64,000 nucleotides of DNA from Undaria pinnatifida (lineage: Eukaryota; Sar; Phaeophyceae; Laminariales; Alariaceae): the NCBI GenBank assembly GCA_012845835.1, contig JABAKD010000023.1:21050203-21114202 (forward strand), in the 5' to 3' direction. A program made the translations under genes and the position numbers. A model generated the notes under the pieces. That model made no database searches, was not told the DNA's origin, and saw nothing but the letters and a program-made list of their open reading frames with translations. Within the stretch, counting starts at the first letter, position 1; every line of letters starts with the position of its first letter. This document shows, one piece after another, positions 41,591-52,171 of this stretch.

Positions 41591-42115
41591 AAAGTCATAA
41601 TTCGGCAGACCTTTCCCTCGTGATCCAGCAGTACAGGCACAGGACGCATAGCAAGAGGCAGATCAGGGTGATCTTCTTCGTTGAAGACGGGGTCTTCGAC
41701 GCGCAAGAGGGTCTTCTCGCTGGAGGCATCGGAGACCAGGCGGGCGAGGCTGCAAAGCTGGCAGCGATCGAGATATTTTTGGAAGTGGACTCCAGTACTT
41801 GCCGTTGCGTCCATTGCAAACACAGCAAGGCGATTCGGCCATGCACCGTAACGAGCACGCGGGCAAATCTTGAGGTATTGGGCCAGGCCTTTTGTTAAGG
41901 AATTAGTGGGGTATTCGTCCGTTTGACAACTTGCAAACAGTTAACCAATAACTTACCCAAACTAAGCCTAACACTCTCCCCCCCTGAAACGGCGGGATAA
42001 CAGGTCGGCCAGATATACGGGCGGGCCTGTCAATATCCAAGCGGTTCCATTTCTTGGGGATACCGGGGAGAGTATTTTTCAAGTTCAACATGGGGAAAGT
42101 CTGAAAAGGTTTAGT
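41591..42115. other. Upstream of the hydrolase, unassigned
   Basis: The minus frame 41413-41823 (VEDPVFNEEDHPDLPLAMRP) looks protein-like upstream of 41590 but matches nothing I know. It might be the N-terminal extension of the hydrolase gene in another frame. From 41880 to 42115 no feature is seen apart from a C-rich run at 41975. Confidence 0.4.
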
Positions 42116-42121
42116 ATTATT

Positions 42122-42190
42122 GTGGATGGCGGGATTCGAACCCACGACCCAAAAGTAAACCCATGACCCTGCCGACGGCGCTATTTATTA
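42122..42190 (-). pseudogene. tRNA-like sequence with Pol III internal boxes
   Basis: The minus strand holds a perfect B box, GGTTCGAATCC, in a 5-bp T-stem (GTGGG/CCCGC, one G-U pair), and TAGCGCCGTCGG, which fits the A box at 11 of 12 positions. A TTTT run follows near 42104. The acceptor strands do not pair and the anticodon stem cannot be formed, so this is a tRNA pseudogene or tRNA-derived SINE rather than a working tRNA. Confidence 0.5.
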
Positions 42191-42196
42191 AGTTAT

Positions 42197-42450
42197 TGGG
42201 TAGGGACACAGCGTCCCCTGCAGGTCTTCCTATTGAGCAGGTCCTCGGTGAGTACCCACTTTCTTAGCCGCAGTGGAGAAGCAGTTTTATTATTTCCACA
42301 GAGCCCCGGATAGCAACAGACAACACGAGAATTATGCCCCGGTTGCAGTTCCTGGATACCCCGAATAAATAACGCCAACATATCATACGAATACGGTCGA
42401 TTACCTATCAAATCACATAATTGCAGGCCTTTCAAGGCCGTACCTCAACA
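42197..42450 (-). repeat. Solo LTR of the A/B gypsy family
   Basis: 254 bp that match 6641-6900 in order: GGGACACAG, CCCCTGCAGGTCT, GAGTAC(C)CACTTTCTT, TTTATT (AATAAA on the minus strand), AGAGCCCCGGATAGC, CATATCATACGAA and AGGCCGTACCTCAACA. No internal element sequence adjoins it, so it is solo. It sits between two tRNA-like sequences, with its TGTTGAGG end touching the T-run of the right one. No clear target duplication. Confidence 0.8.
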
Positions 42451-42458
42451 AAAACACG

Positions 42459-42532
42459 TTTTGACCGAGATTCGAACTCCCGCCAAGTCGATTAACAATC
42501 GTTCGGGGATAACCCTCAAGCTACTTCTGTTG
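42459..42532 (-). pseudogene. tRNA-like sequence resembling tRNA-Asn(GTT)
   Basis: The minus strand shows a T-arm CGGGA-GTTCGAA-TCTCG and an anticodon-like loop TTGTTAA (anticodon GTT, U33 present) on a 3-bp stem. A T-run ends at the LTR boundary. The D-arm is poor and the acceptor stem does not close, so it is a degenerate tRNA or SINE. Confidence 0.42.
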
Positions 42533-42539
42533 TACGGTT

Positions 42540-43200
42540 AATATTGGGCCATTTTTTTCTTTTTATACTAACTTCGCACTTGAATCATCGCAATATAATT
42601 TCGAAACATAACACGAATTTTCACCAGCTGTCGCGACACGACGCAAGAGTGGCCGAGGCTGACCCCGGCAGGGTCGAGAGAGCAGAGGAAGGTGAGCCGC
42701 GTCCCTCAGAGCGAGGTATCTCTGAGACAACCCAAAACCTGGTCTAAATTGGAGCCTTCGGCTGCTCTCGTGCAACCTCTGGATGAATCTCAATGTATTT
42801 ATTACTGTGGCAGAGGTGGTTCCAGATCTGTATTTTGGCGTAATTTTGGCCCCAATTTTGTTTTTTTGTGGGCAGAGCAGCGCAAGTGAGTTTGAGGCAG
42901 CCCAACAAGACCGTAGCGGAGAGATCACACGCCCTAGCCGTACCAATCCTGCGGGGCGAGAGATGGTCTGGGCGAAAAACAATTAGAAAAAGACCTGACA
43001 CAAGCCTAGAAAGTGACATTTCGACATTCCTGGTTCGATTTTCATCTTAATTTTGTGCGATATACTTCTTTTGGGCCTCGCCGTGAAACCTCGCGAAATT
43101 TGCGTTGCCCTGTTAAGAGCTGCACCCTCTCACCGGCCATACCACACAGAGCACGTAGGTAAAGACCGTTTGGGAACCAGTTGACGGGCTCGAGTGAGCG
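42540..43200 (+). other. Unassigned region carrying a conserved peptide segment (copy 1)
   Basis: The plus frame near 42868-43050 reads VSLRQPNKTVAERSHALAVP and ILRGERW. The complement of 43565-43690 reads SLRQLDKTLEKRPHAAAVP and ILRGN in the minus frame 43541-43840. The nucleotide copies are in inverted orientation about 570 bp apart. Shared protein reading suggests a former coding sequence of unknown family. Confidence 0.45.
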
Positions 43201-43540
43201 AATTTGCCTCAGGGTCGGTTAATTCTGAATAGGTTTTTTGCTTGTTGTTGTTGTTGTTGCTGCTGTTGTTTTCTTATTTGTTTTGGCGCTCAACTGCATT
43301 CAAAACATCATTCCTACCTTACTCGCCGTCCACTAGAAACTTATAATTTTTTTTATCGTCGCAGGCTATTTCTCTGCCCACGCTACGGCGGTTCCCAAAC
43401 GGCCTCTTCCCATGTGCTCTTTGTGGTGCGACCGGTGCTCGGGTGCAGCTCTTCACAGGGCAATACACACTCGGCGAGGTCTCACGGCGTGGTACAAAAG
43501 TAGCATATCACACAACATCGAGAAACACGAACCAGGAATG

Positions 43541-43840
43541 TCACCCCGTCATTTTTTGAGCTTGTACCAGGTCCTTTTCGATTGGCGTTTTGCCCAGACC
43601 CTTCTTTTTGGTGTTGCCTCGCAGGATTGGTACAGCTGCGGCGTGTGGTCTCTTCTCTAGGGTCTTGTCGAGCTGCCTCAAACTGTCCTCTTTGAGAGGC
43701 GCACCTACCATGGGTAGCGGCGGGAAAATAGATACCTGTCGCGAAAGCAATATAAATGCGTTTTTCTGCAAGGCACTCACCAATGACAATTCAATAGGTA
43801 TATGGCTTCCAACCCTTCGTTTTCCGAGCCTCAATCCCAT
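43541..43840 (-). other. Conserved peptide segment (copy 2, inverted)
   Basis: A 99-codon minus frame: a leader with GKRRVGSHIPIEL, PPLPMVGAPLKED, then the shared SLRQLDKTLEKRPHAAAVP and ILRGNTKKKGLGKTPIEKD. It is bounded on the right by a 16-base C run (about 43851-43866). The family is unknown. A TTG/CTG trinucleotide run lies outside at about 43243-43275. Confidence 0.45.
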
Positions 43841-43889
43841 TGGCCGAGCCCCCCCCCCCCCCCCCGCCCTCTAAAAAGTACGTATCATA

Positions 43890-44407
43890 AATGGCCTCAT
43901 CCGACGCTGTAAAACATTATATGTACATTGGGGTTGGCGTTGGTTGGCAACGGCGATGTAAAACATGCCAATCACTGCGTGAGCTAGACAACCAGGGTAC
44001 TTTTTTGTTTTTTTAGGCGGTCACCACGATGGTTGTCGAGTTAGATCATATTGTGCGGGGTGGAGAACCCTAACTCCGCACAAGGGGAATGATCGCATCA
44101 CGTAGTGTGAAAACGGTAAGGCGCCCATTGCTGTCTCTGCAGTGGCCACACCACAAAACGAAGTAACTCATTGGCACTGTCATCCATAAGCAAGAAAGTA
44201 GGCACAATGTGCCGAAGTCTATCTTTCGAGCGGATGCAGTTCACCCATCATGCGACTCACCGAACACTTCACGGCGTCTCGCGCTTGGTGCAAGCAATGT
44301 CTGCCCGGTTAGTGAAACCCCGACGTGCTCCGTCCCGGCATAGTAGAGATGCGAGGGTCTATGGTCACACGACTACGGCCATGCGCAAACTGAGTACACC
44401 CCCCCCG
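43890..44407 (-). repeat. LTR copy of the copia family at 56440-56998
   Basis: It shares with 56450-56998, in order: CGACGCTGTAAAACATT, GGGGTTGGCGTTGGTTGGC, CACTGCGTGAGCTAGACAAC, GGCGGTCACC, CATCACGTAGTGTGAA, GTGCCGAAGTC and TCTATGGTCA(C/T)ACGACTAC. Both end at TGAGTACA followed by a C-run (GGGGGGGG-TGTACTCA on the minus strand), the polypurine-tract/LTR junction. About 40 bp in the middle are missing relative to the other copy. Confidence 0.82.
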
Positions 44408-44960
44408 TGCGCTCAAAAAGGACAAGCACTTGGAGACATACGGGGGGTTGAGGGAAGGTACTCGATTGAAAGCGTATCTGCACGGCCCAATGGACTACGC
44501 GAAAAAGCTGAATCTGCGATTTCGTGTAGGAGACCTTGACCTACCAGAAAGAAGAAAAATATATACCAGTAGTCGGGAGGAGGAGGACGTGGCAACAAAT
44601 ATGCGCCCGTGTGGTATAGCAATAGAGAGTAGGCCTCACATAGTAGGGGGATGTGAAATACACGAGGAGGAACAGGATGCGTTAGATGAGATGAGGAAAT
44701 TAGACGTATGTGACATGGAAAAGTTGGTAGACTAGAAAGTAGCGAGAAACGATCGCTATCCTAGGAGATAGATGGTGGCCGAAGACGGCGAAACAGGACC
44801 GGGATAGGATAATCAAACAGTTTCTATGTTGAATATGGAAGAAGCGTCATGAGCGCCCAAATGTTAGAGGTGTCTATTAGGAGTAGGAACGGTGCTCTGT
44901 CTCGAAAGGGATGCGTGGTCAATGGCCAAATGGCTAAGGCAAGCAATAAATGGGTACCCC
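44408..44960 (+). pseudogene. LINE (non-LTR retrotransposon) ORF2 C-terminus, fragment 1
   Basis: The frame 44430-44735 reads YGGLREGTRLKAYLHGPMDY, LRFRVGDLDLPERRK, then RPCGIAIESRPHIVGGCEI and DALDEMRKLDVCDMEKLV. The last part has the spacing of the C-terminal Cys/His motif of LINE ORF2 (CxC...H...C), with the first Cys changed to Arg. After a frameshift the tail matches the reversed copy at 45672-45800 (GVGTVLCLERDAW region). LINE ORF2 proteins reverse-transcribe at the insertion site. The fragment starts exactly at the edge of the copia LTR copy. Confidence 0.7.
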
Positions 44961-45650
44961 CCTGCGCCTTTGGCCAATTAGAGGGAGAGGCGCACGCGGC
45001 AGGGGTTGCCCCTCGGGGCAACCCCCCCCCGGTCCCGCCATACCCGGGGAGGACCGGGCCCCATACCCGGTTCAGACTCCCACACCCCGGGGACGAAAAT
45101 CGGTAAAAGAAACAGCAATGCCGCCCCGGCCTTGGTTTCGTACGAGAAACGGTACGCTCTATACTAATTTCAGTATAACAAACGGTCCTCGATATCTGTC
45201 ATTTCGTTCGAAGACAAGATGGCGACAAAAGGCATGCGACATAATAGTGAGTAGCTCTTCGAGATAGTCTCTTTTTTGAACGGGTTTTTCTTTTTATTGT
45301 TACCACTTTTCCGCGTAGGTTGGCCCTGCTGGTATATTTGGTACCTTCTGTGGGTTCTGCAGGATGCGTAATTCCAAAGGGGCATCATCAAAGCGTAAAA
45401 TCGAATGATTGCAGCTAGCTGCATTGTGAAGTAAGTGGTACTCTCTGATGACGCTGAAAAATCAGGTGCAAGTTACTCGCCGAACCGCGTACCGGAGGGA
45501 TCTCGCTATTATGTTACAAACCTGTTCTTGTTATACGCGCATTATTCATGGATACATTCCGGCACGAGGATGCTCAAATACGACGAGCAATACCGTACTA
45601 ATGGCAGAACAGGAATTAATGTACCCACTTACAAAAAAGCAAATGGCAAC
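44961..45650. other. Gap between the two LINE fragments
   Basis: There is no supported gene. It contains a C/G-rich stretch (44990-45080) with CCCCCCCC and GGGGCAACCCC, then AT-rich unique sequence. Confidence 0.45.
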
Positions 45651-47150
45651 GTCCATGGGGGGGGAAGGTGGGGGTGTACTCATTCGCTACTTGCCTTATT
45701 CATTGGACCGTTGACCATGCATCCCTTTCGGGACGGAGCACCGTTCCTACTCCTATTGGAGACACCTCCAACTTTTGGGCGCTCATTACGCTTTTTTCAT
45801 GTATTAGATAACAACTGTGTGCTTATCTTATCCCCTTCCTGTTTCGCCATCTGTGGTCACCATCTATCTTCTAGAACACCGATCGTTTTCTCTCTACTCT
45901 CTAGTCTACCAAACTCCTCCTTGCCATATTCATCCAATTTCCTCATTCCATCCTCTAACGTATCCCGTTCCTCCTTTTACATTTCACATTCTCCTACTAT
46001 GTGAGCCCTACTCTATTGTGGTGCCACACGCGCACATATGCGCATCACGCGCACATACGTGCATCCACGCTCTCCTCCCGGCTACACGCTCTCCTCCCGG
46101 AACATCTCTTTCTTCTTTCGGGTACGTCCTGGTCCCCTACACGAAATCGCAGTTTCAGCTCTTGCGCGTAGTCCATTGGGCCGTGCATACACGTTTTCAT
46201 TTTAGTATCGTCCCACACCTCCCGTATATCTCTATGTGTTTCGCCTCTTTCATCTTACTTATTAGCGTCAGCTTTCCCTTCTTCTATACTTTGTTTTAGT
46301 TCTTTATTGTACCCGCCAAACTTCTCAATGTGCAGTACCTCTTTTTGGTCTCCTTCTAATTCTATATTTTTTACTACATTATCTCATCTTATTCCAACTC
46401 GCCCTTTTTGTTACTTTCTCCCATACAGCCCTATCAGCTATGGCTGGCAACTTTTCTGGCATATCCCTTACTTTATATTGTTATTTCAGCTTTACCAAGT
46501 TTATAATCGTTTTAAGTGGGTACATTTGCGAGTTCTTCTCTTAAAACAGTATTATTCGTCGTGCTTGAGCATCCTAGTATCTTTTTAGCGGCTGTCATCT
46601 GCACTGTTTCCAGTTCTTTTACAAGCTTCGCGTTCCCTTCCCATACTTCTCCTGCAAACTCTGGCTTTGGTACAAATTACATGCATCAGAACAATTTTTT
46701 TAATCCTAGGGCCAAGGTGTGAGTCTGTTGGGCTCGCACCCATCTTGCCTATTTGTGTTTTACCCCTTCCTATTACTTTCGCTATGGGTGCATCCTGAGA
46801 GCAGTCCTTTGGTATCTCTACGCCAAAGTATGTATATTGATCTACGATTGGGTAAGTCCTCTTCTCCCCACTTCGATTTGAAAGCTACCGGGTTCAACTT
46901 ATCATCGTTACATACAATTACTGCGCACGTTTTTACGTTCGCTGTCACTCTCCATTTCCTAGTGTCCTCTAGTGCGTTCTCTATCTGTTCCTGCAATTCT
47001 TCGGCTATCCATGGGTGTAATATATCTTCAAGTAATAATGCATCTAAAAAACACGCGGCCGGTGAATCGCGCGGCTTGCCTGGATGGGTATCGATCCGTA
47101 AAGCCGTGGAACTCACAGCCGAAGCATATTTAAAATACTTTCATGAATAG
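45651..47150 (-). pseudogene. LINE ORF2 fragment 2 (RT thumb to C-terminus), badly decayed
   Basis: The minus frame 46760-47116 reads LLLEDILHPWIAEELQEQIE, TRKWRVTANVKTCAVIVCND and KLNPVAFKSKWGEEDLP, which is the RT palm/thumb region of a LINE. Downstream (lower coordinates) many stops occur. Words matching the fragment-1 family remain: RTYPKEERD near 46010, DRWWPQMAKQ near 45850, and RNGAPSRKGC near 45730. It ends near 45690 in the same tail as fragment 1, in the opposite orientation. Confidence 0.72.
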
Positions 47151-49330
47151 AGTCTGGAGGAAATTGAAATGTCATTGACCCTACCAGATATAGTCCGAAG
47201 TATATGATACAACGCCCCGAATTTAACTAGTTTGCACTACTTTTGCCCTCCGACAATACTTCGAGGTATAGCGTGGAGAGCCGTTGCAGAATACATTATT
47301 TTCCGTCGCAGAAGCAGACGATATAGCTATAGAGAGCTTCTTAGTGACCGTAGTGCCATACTTACACCGAATTATTCAACATACCGCACGCAGTTCACCA
47401 TTAACACCGTCCGACCTTTTCCAACTCGACGGCTCACAGGAGACTAAAAAGGCCGAGCACGTTGTTGACAAGCACGCGGAAGAAAAAAGTGGGGTCAGCA
47501 CTGAGCGCTAATATGCACATCATCATATGGCACACATGGCCTTTTACGACCATGCTTGCCCGAGCAAGATGAAATGCACGAGCCACGGACCACAGGGCAC
47601 TTGCAGCGTGGAAACGCCATTTGCATCTGTATTTTGACAAACACGTTTTCCGTGCCTAGTCGAGGGTCAGCAGGCACGGTACATCGGTGCTATTCAGGAC
47701 AGGGTCCAACGTGCATCTGATGCCAATTATCCTTCCTTGTGGCGTCCGCGCTTCGGCAACCTGTGAGATTTTGAACCTTTACACGCCTCCCCCAGCCCCC
47801 GCCCCCGGTGGCGACACCACCCACGACGGAATCATTCGTCTCCACTGGCACCCGCAACCCCGCCGCTCTAGCCGGAACCACAACTGACGCCAATATTGGA
47901 GTACAAAGATATCGGTGGTAACCCTGAATATACGAGACGCACCGTAAAGACAAGAATGGTGTTGTGTCATTTCGTTCATTGTTGGTGGCCCGAAGACGAC
48001 TTTGGAACGTTTCCGCAATTATATTTTAGCATTCACATTCACGGTTGCCCATCCGAAACATGGAAGCACTAGTCGTGTTGATGCATCCAAATAACAAAAT
48101 GCTAGTACCACTAGCCATGTGTTCAAGGAAAACTAGCTACAACCCACCTACAAACAAGAGTACCAACCCGTTCAAGGAAAACTAGCTACAACCCACCTAC
48201 AAACAAGAGTACCAACCCGTACCACACACCACTCCTGAACGAGAGCAGGTTAGCACTGCACGCGCCGAAATTATGCCTGTACATGTTTTACATTTGCACA
48301 TGGATTTCGACCCGCCACTGGCCTGGATGTCGTTGTCGTTCAGGCGCATTTTGCACACGGCTTCGTCTTTCCGGCGAAGGGTGTTGTCGATCCTGTTCTC
48401 CTTTGGCTCCAACTACAGCTTCGTCGCCTCTAGGATTAGCGTCATCTCGCGGTTGAACGAGGTATAACACGATCCATGCCCGATGAGCGCATATGCCGCC
48501 CGAAAAAATGGTATCGTCTCAAGAAAAGCGCCACAGAATATCGCTCGCTTGAATCGGTAGTGCTAGACTCCATCAAAAGCGATCAAACCACACGTAGGAC
48601 ATATGCACACGTAATATCCCCCCCTTGAATCGGTAGTGCTAGACTCCATCAAAAGCGGTCAGACCACACGTAAAAAACATTCACATGTGTCACCATCCTT
48701 AAGGTTGAACTTCCATGAATAATCGACCACTCACGCTCTCCCTTCGCGTCCCTGCACGGTTAACCCGTCAGGAAAGCCCTCGTAGTTGAAGTCGTTGGTT
48801 GCCTCCCCACCATCGGCTCCCACATCATTGCGCAGCGTTGGTTTGTAGAAATTGACCCTACGTATGGTGCCTAGGTCCGATGATGCTAAATCTCTCAACG
48901 ATGTGCAGCACGTTCATCAGACTCCGGTGGCTTCTAAAGCGAGTACCTGTTACCCCCCGGTACGCGCGGATTCTTTTCTTGCCTGGACAGCACGCTAGTA
49001 TCGGCGGTTGTGTCCTTCCTCGATTCGCTGTGCCGACGCGCGGGACGTAGGGCGCCCGTTCGTGGCGGTACCCCCTGGGCATGCTACAGCGCGTACTTCC
49101 TGTCGTACCGTGCAACACATGCTCGTCATTTGCCGTGATCTTGACCACCACCTTCGGGCGCTAAACAAAGCTCGACTAGCTTGGTCCGACTTTCCCAGTG
49201 ACGGGGAGCTTCTTGTGCGGTACTGACGCTAACCACCTCACCGATCTCCCCGCGAGAAGAGTAACCGAAGGTGTGCAGACGTACCTGTTTCACTGAGAAG
49301 GCATTGACGACGGCGGGAAATAGCAACAGC
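47151..49330. other. No supported gene; two short tandem duplications
   Basis: A 49-bp unit is repeated exactly at 48121-48169 and 48170-48218 (GTTCAAGGAAAACTAGCTAC and on). A segment of about 75 bp is repeated at about 48549-48625 and 48626-48700 (TTGAATCGGTAGTGCTAGAC, then CATCAAAAGCG). ORFs up to 97 codons on both strands show no family motif. Confidence 0.5.
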
Positions 49331-49340
49331 GTTCTTTCAA

Positions 49341-50024
49341 ATGAAGAGCTTGAGGAGTGATGGACGATGCGAATACGAACTCCTTAATTTGACAGGCCGG
49401 AAAGGCGGGGTGACGGGATCCTTGCAGTCGGTCATTGATTTGGACAGTAGGACTGTCGCGAAGGTGTCCAGGAACGCGTGGTCTCGGTGTGTGTTAGTAA
49501 GACGAGCGCTCGCCCAGCGGGAGAATCGGATGGCGTCCTTCGGGAAAGAATGCTTCCCCAGCAGACTCGCTGTAATACCTACTGAAACCATGTTGCTATG
49601 GACCAAGTTGGATTTGGCGAGCCAACGCAAACTAACGGCTTTTTCGACTGCAACGTTGCAGTCGTTGGAGATGTGGATATCATCTGTTTTTAAGGCGATA
49701 CCAGTCTGCGAGGGGCATGCATCGCTAAGAAATCCGGTCTACGTGCAAGTTGAATCATTCTATAAAATAGGCGCCAAGGCGAAAGATTGCCGATTTACGT
49801 GCCATGAAATCCTCAGTATCAGTCTTGACACGCTCCCGATTGTGGGAGCAACCACCAACAACGCGCTCGCGTACGTACCTACTTTGCTACAAGAAAAATG
49901 CGAGGACTCAGGAAAGCGAACACATTTTCTTTGTCTTGAGACTCGGTTTACGCATTTCTTTGTCGTGAGACTCGGTTGGCCACGCTCACCTTGGCGATGT
50001 TGGGATCTGCGAGTAGACCCTTAA
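49341..50024 (+). CDS. ORF of 227 codons, unknown function
   Basis: The longest unassigned open frame in this part of the window. The protein is mixed in character, with AQRENRMASFGKECF, LWTKLDLASQRKL, EMWISSVFKAIPVCEGHA and a tail of RFTHFFVVRLGWPRSPW. No domain, signal peptide or membrane span is clear. The last part lies over a small DNA duplication (GAGACTCGGTTTACGC and GAGACTCGGTTGGCC). A competing 97-codon frame lies opposite its first third. It could be a single-exon gene, an exon or chance; I favour chance or relic. Confidence 0.25.
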   Translation: MKSLRSDGRCEYELLNLTGRKGGVTGSLQSVIDLDSRTVAKVSRNAWSRCVLVRRALAQRENRMASFGKECFPSRLAVIPTETMLLWTKLDLASQRKLTAFSTATLQSLEMWISSVFKAIPVCEGHASLRNPVYVQVESFYKIGAKAKDCRFTCHEILSISLDTLPIVGATTNNALAYVPTLLQEKCEDSGKRTHFLCLETRFTHFFVVRLGWPRSPWRCWDLRVDP

Positions 50025-51075
50025 GGAAAGCCTTTTTTGCAAACCCAGTAGAGCTCTTTTGCCAGTGGAAGATCAAGGGCGTGCAGAGCAGGGGACTACC
50101 TGAACAGTCGTCGCTTTCTGCCTTCCCGAAGCGACCGTCTCCCTTCCGCATCTGCATCTAGTGGTCAGGTCACCTTCCATACACACGCCGATCCGCCGAG
50201 CTTGTGATCCACTCGCTGAAGCATTGGGCGGTCGGTACAGCCGTCGTTCTGGTGGTGCAACAATCGAGAACGGCGGATTCGGGTTAGAAAAGCCCACTGC
50301 TGTGTCAATCGTCCGGACGAAAAAGGCAAGCGCGCCACTTACAGTACAGTGCAGTCACCTAGTCAGGAAACAGGACAAAAAAAAAGGCAGTCTGACATTT
50401 ACAGCAATACAAGAAACCCGGGAGACCGTTATGTCGTAAATAGCGTCGTAAAACACCCCCCCCCCAAGTAAGAAACCACAGTATATTGCTGTACTTGGTA
50501 CGTTCCTTATAACAAGTATTAGTAGATGTTTTGTACCGTAAAATGCAATGAAACAAAACGAAGATTCTGTACAGCAGAAGAGGACGTATAATGCAAGAAA
50601 CAGGGTAATAAGAACGTCAGGACGGTATTTACAGATACGAAATCCAGGAGCGGTTGTGCTGAAAATGCCGTTGTACTGAAAATAGCGTAGAACGAACCTT
50701 CTCCCACACGAGAAACCACAGTATTTAAGTTTTGTTTTGCAAGTAAATGCACTGTGTTGTACAGTACACCAGATAAGAAACAGGGTAATAAGAGCGTCAA
50801 AATGGCATTTACAGGAATACCAGGTAAATAGTTAGAAATCCTTATTTTTTAGCCTTTATACTAAAGGTAGTGAAGCAAACATCGTCCGCGAAATGAGAAA
50901 ACCAGCCTGGGTCAGAATCTCTGTTTTTTATTTGGTATCCTGTACTGTGCTGTATGTCGTACGTTGCATCATACCCGGTAGGATGTTTCTGTGTTATGGG
51001 CCGACATCATGTATTCTATAGTAGCTACAGCAGTAGTGCCCGAAAACAAATTAAAGCATAAAGAAGTCCGAAGAT
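50025..51075. repeat. Dispersed repeat units, no gene
   Basis: GAAACAGGGTAATAAGA(A/G)CGTC occurs near 50599 and 50775, with a weaker copy near 50365. AAACCACAGTAT occurs near 50473 and 50713. A segment near 50890 (GAGAAAACCAGCCTGGGT) resembles 55082 (AGAAACTCAGCCTGGGT). They look like decayed members of one repeat family. A C-run lies at 50455. Confidence 0.55.
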
Positions 51076-51179
51076 TGCATGAGTGTCACAGAATGGGAAC
51101 CTCGAAGCCGTTGCGCGTGTAGCCCCCTGCATCTTGAGCCTGACCTCGACAGAGAGCTCGATCGGACTGCCGATTGGAG

Positions 51180-51560
51180 AGCTCGAGAGCTCATGCTGCC
51201 TGGTCTACTGCTGCAGCTGCCGCTGCTGTGCTGCTACTGCTGCTGCCGCTGCTGCTGCTGCTGCCGCTGATGTTTCTGCTGCTGTTTATGCTGCTATTGG
51301 TACCGGTCCTTCTTTTTGGCCTCTACCACGGTCAGTCCCTTATTGTCGTGATCTCCGCTGCGCTGCGGGTGTCGTTGTTGATGCTGTTTCGGGACCCCCT
51401 CTGGCGCCGGTCCTCCCTGGCGTTATAAGCCTGATACCGTCGGAACGGTCTGGCTGATACTACTGGTGCTACTGCTGGCACTGGAGGTGCTGCTGCTGTG
51501 GTGCTGCTATACTGCTGATGTGCTGCTGGTGTTGCTTGTGTTGTTGCTGCTACTGCGCGG
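51180..51560. repeat. CTG-rich trinucleotide region
   Basis: Imperfect CTG, CTA and CCG triplets at about 51193-51295 and 51450-51555. On the minus strand they would code poly-Gln or poly-Ala within the leader of the LTR element below, and on the plus strand poly-Leu. No gene is called. Confidence 0.7.
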
Positions 51561-51571
51561 GGTATGAGTGG

Positions 51572-51912
51572 CTAGGTACCAGGTACCACATTACGTGACA
51601 GTCCAGCGAGATTCGAATTGCGGTGTGATCTCGGCCTCGTTGGCCGATGAAGTGCGCCGACTTTATAACCCGTGCTTCTATCTCGCTCGGTGAGTCGTTC
51701 ATTTTGTCGGGTTTGGCTAATGAGAATGCGCCGACTTAGCATTCTTGCCCGACCTTTAGGCCCAGTCCCCTTTGAGGGCTTTGAGAGTGTTTGGGTGGGC
51801 AATAAATGCGTTCTGTGATCGTCAGTGGACATCCAGGATATATCCCCGGATTTCCCGTTATTTGATTTGCATCTTGATCGTAAAACGGATACTGCTTCTT
51901 GCTCTGAGACCA
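51572..51912 (-). other. Start of an LTR-element interior (primer site and following leader)
   Basis: On the minus strand TGGTCTCAGAGCAAGAAGCA lies directly after the LTR and differs by one base from the initiator-Met-type primer site TGGTATCAGAGC. The next 170 bp match 54393-54560 on the plus strand (CAGTATCCGTT, AAGATGCAAATCA, AACGGGAAA, CTGACGA). Beyond that the coding content is unrecognised. Confidence 0.65.
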
Positions 51913-52171
51913 TCGCGCATAGCAGTCAGTCTGCCTCTGATGAAGGATTTCCCCGCGGCTGCGGGGCAGTCAACAGTCGCCATAGGTCGGTCTGGTAAAG
52001 GGCCTCCTCGCGGCTGCGGTCATCGGACAGCCCCGGGTTTGACCGTGTAGGGTTCGTCTCCCCGGGGATAGGGGCTGATAGATAATCCACGTTTTCCCTG
52101 GTGTCAACCCTCCGTATTGGGTAATTATATCGCAAGTTGAGACTGATCAAACCCGACAGAGCCCCAATACA
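51913..52171 (-). repeat. 259-bp LTR, minus orientation
   Basis: Starts TGTATTGGGGCTCTGTCGGG on the minus strand and matches 54133-54391 in inverted orientation over its whole length (GATCAGTCTCAACTTG, GTTGACACCAG, GATGACCGCAGCCGCG, GACGACTGTTGACTG-like). A purine tract, GGGGGGCGGGAAA, precedes it and a Met-type primer site follows. It therefore has both 3'-LTR and 5'-LTR neighbours. Confidence 0.78.

Noticed and set aside
42116-42190. Functional tRNA gene
   Set aside because: A and B boxes fit but acceptor and anticodon stems do not pair; kept as tRNA-like only.
51083-51457. Poly-Leu or poly-Ala ORFs at the CTG tract
   Set aside because: All three plus frames are open because of the triplet composition; no frame is favoured.
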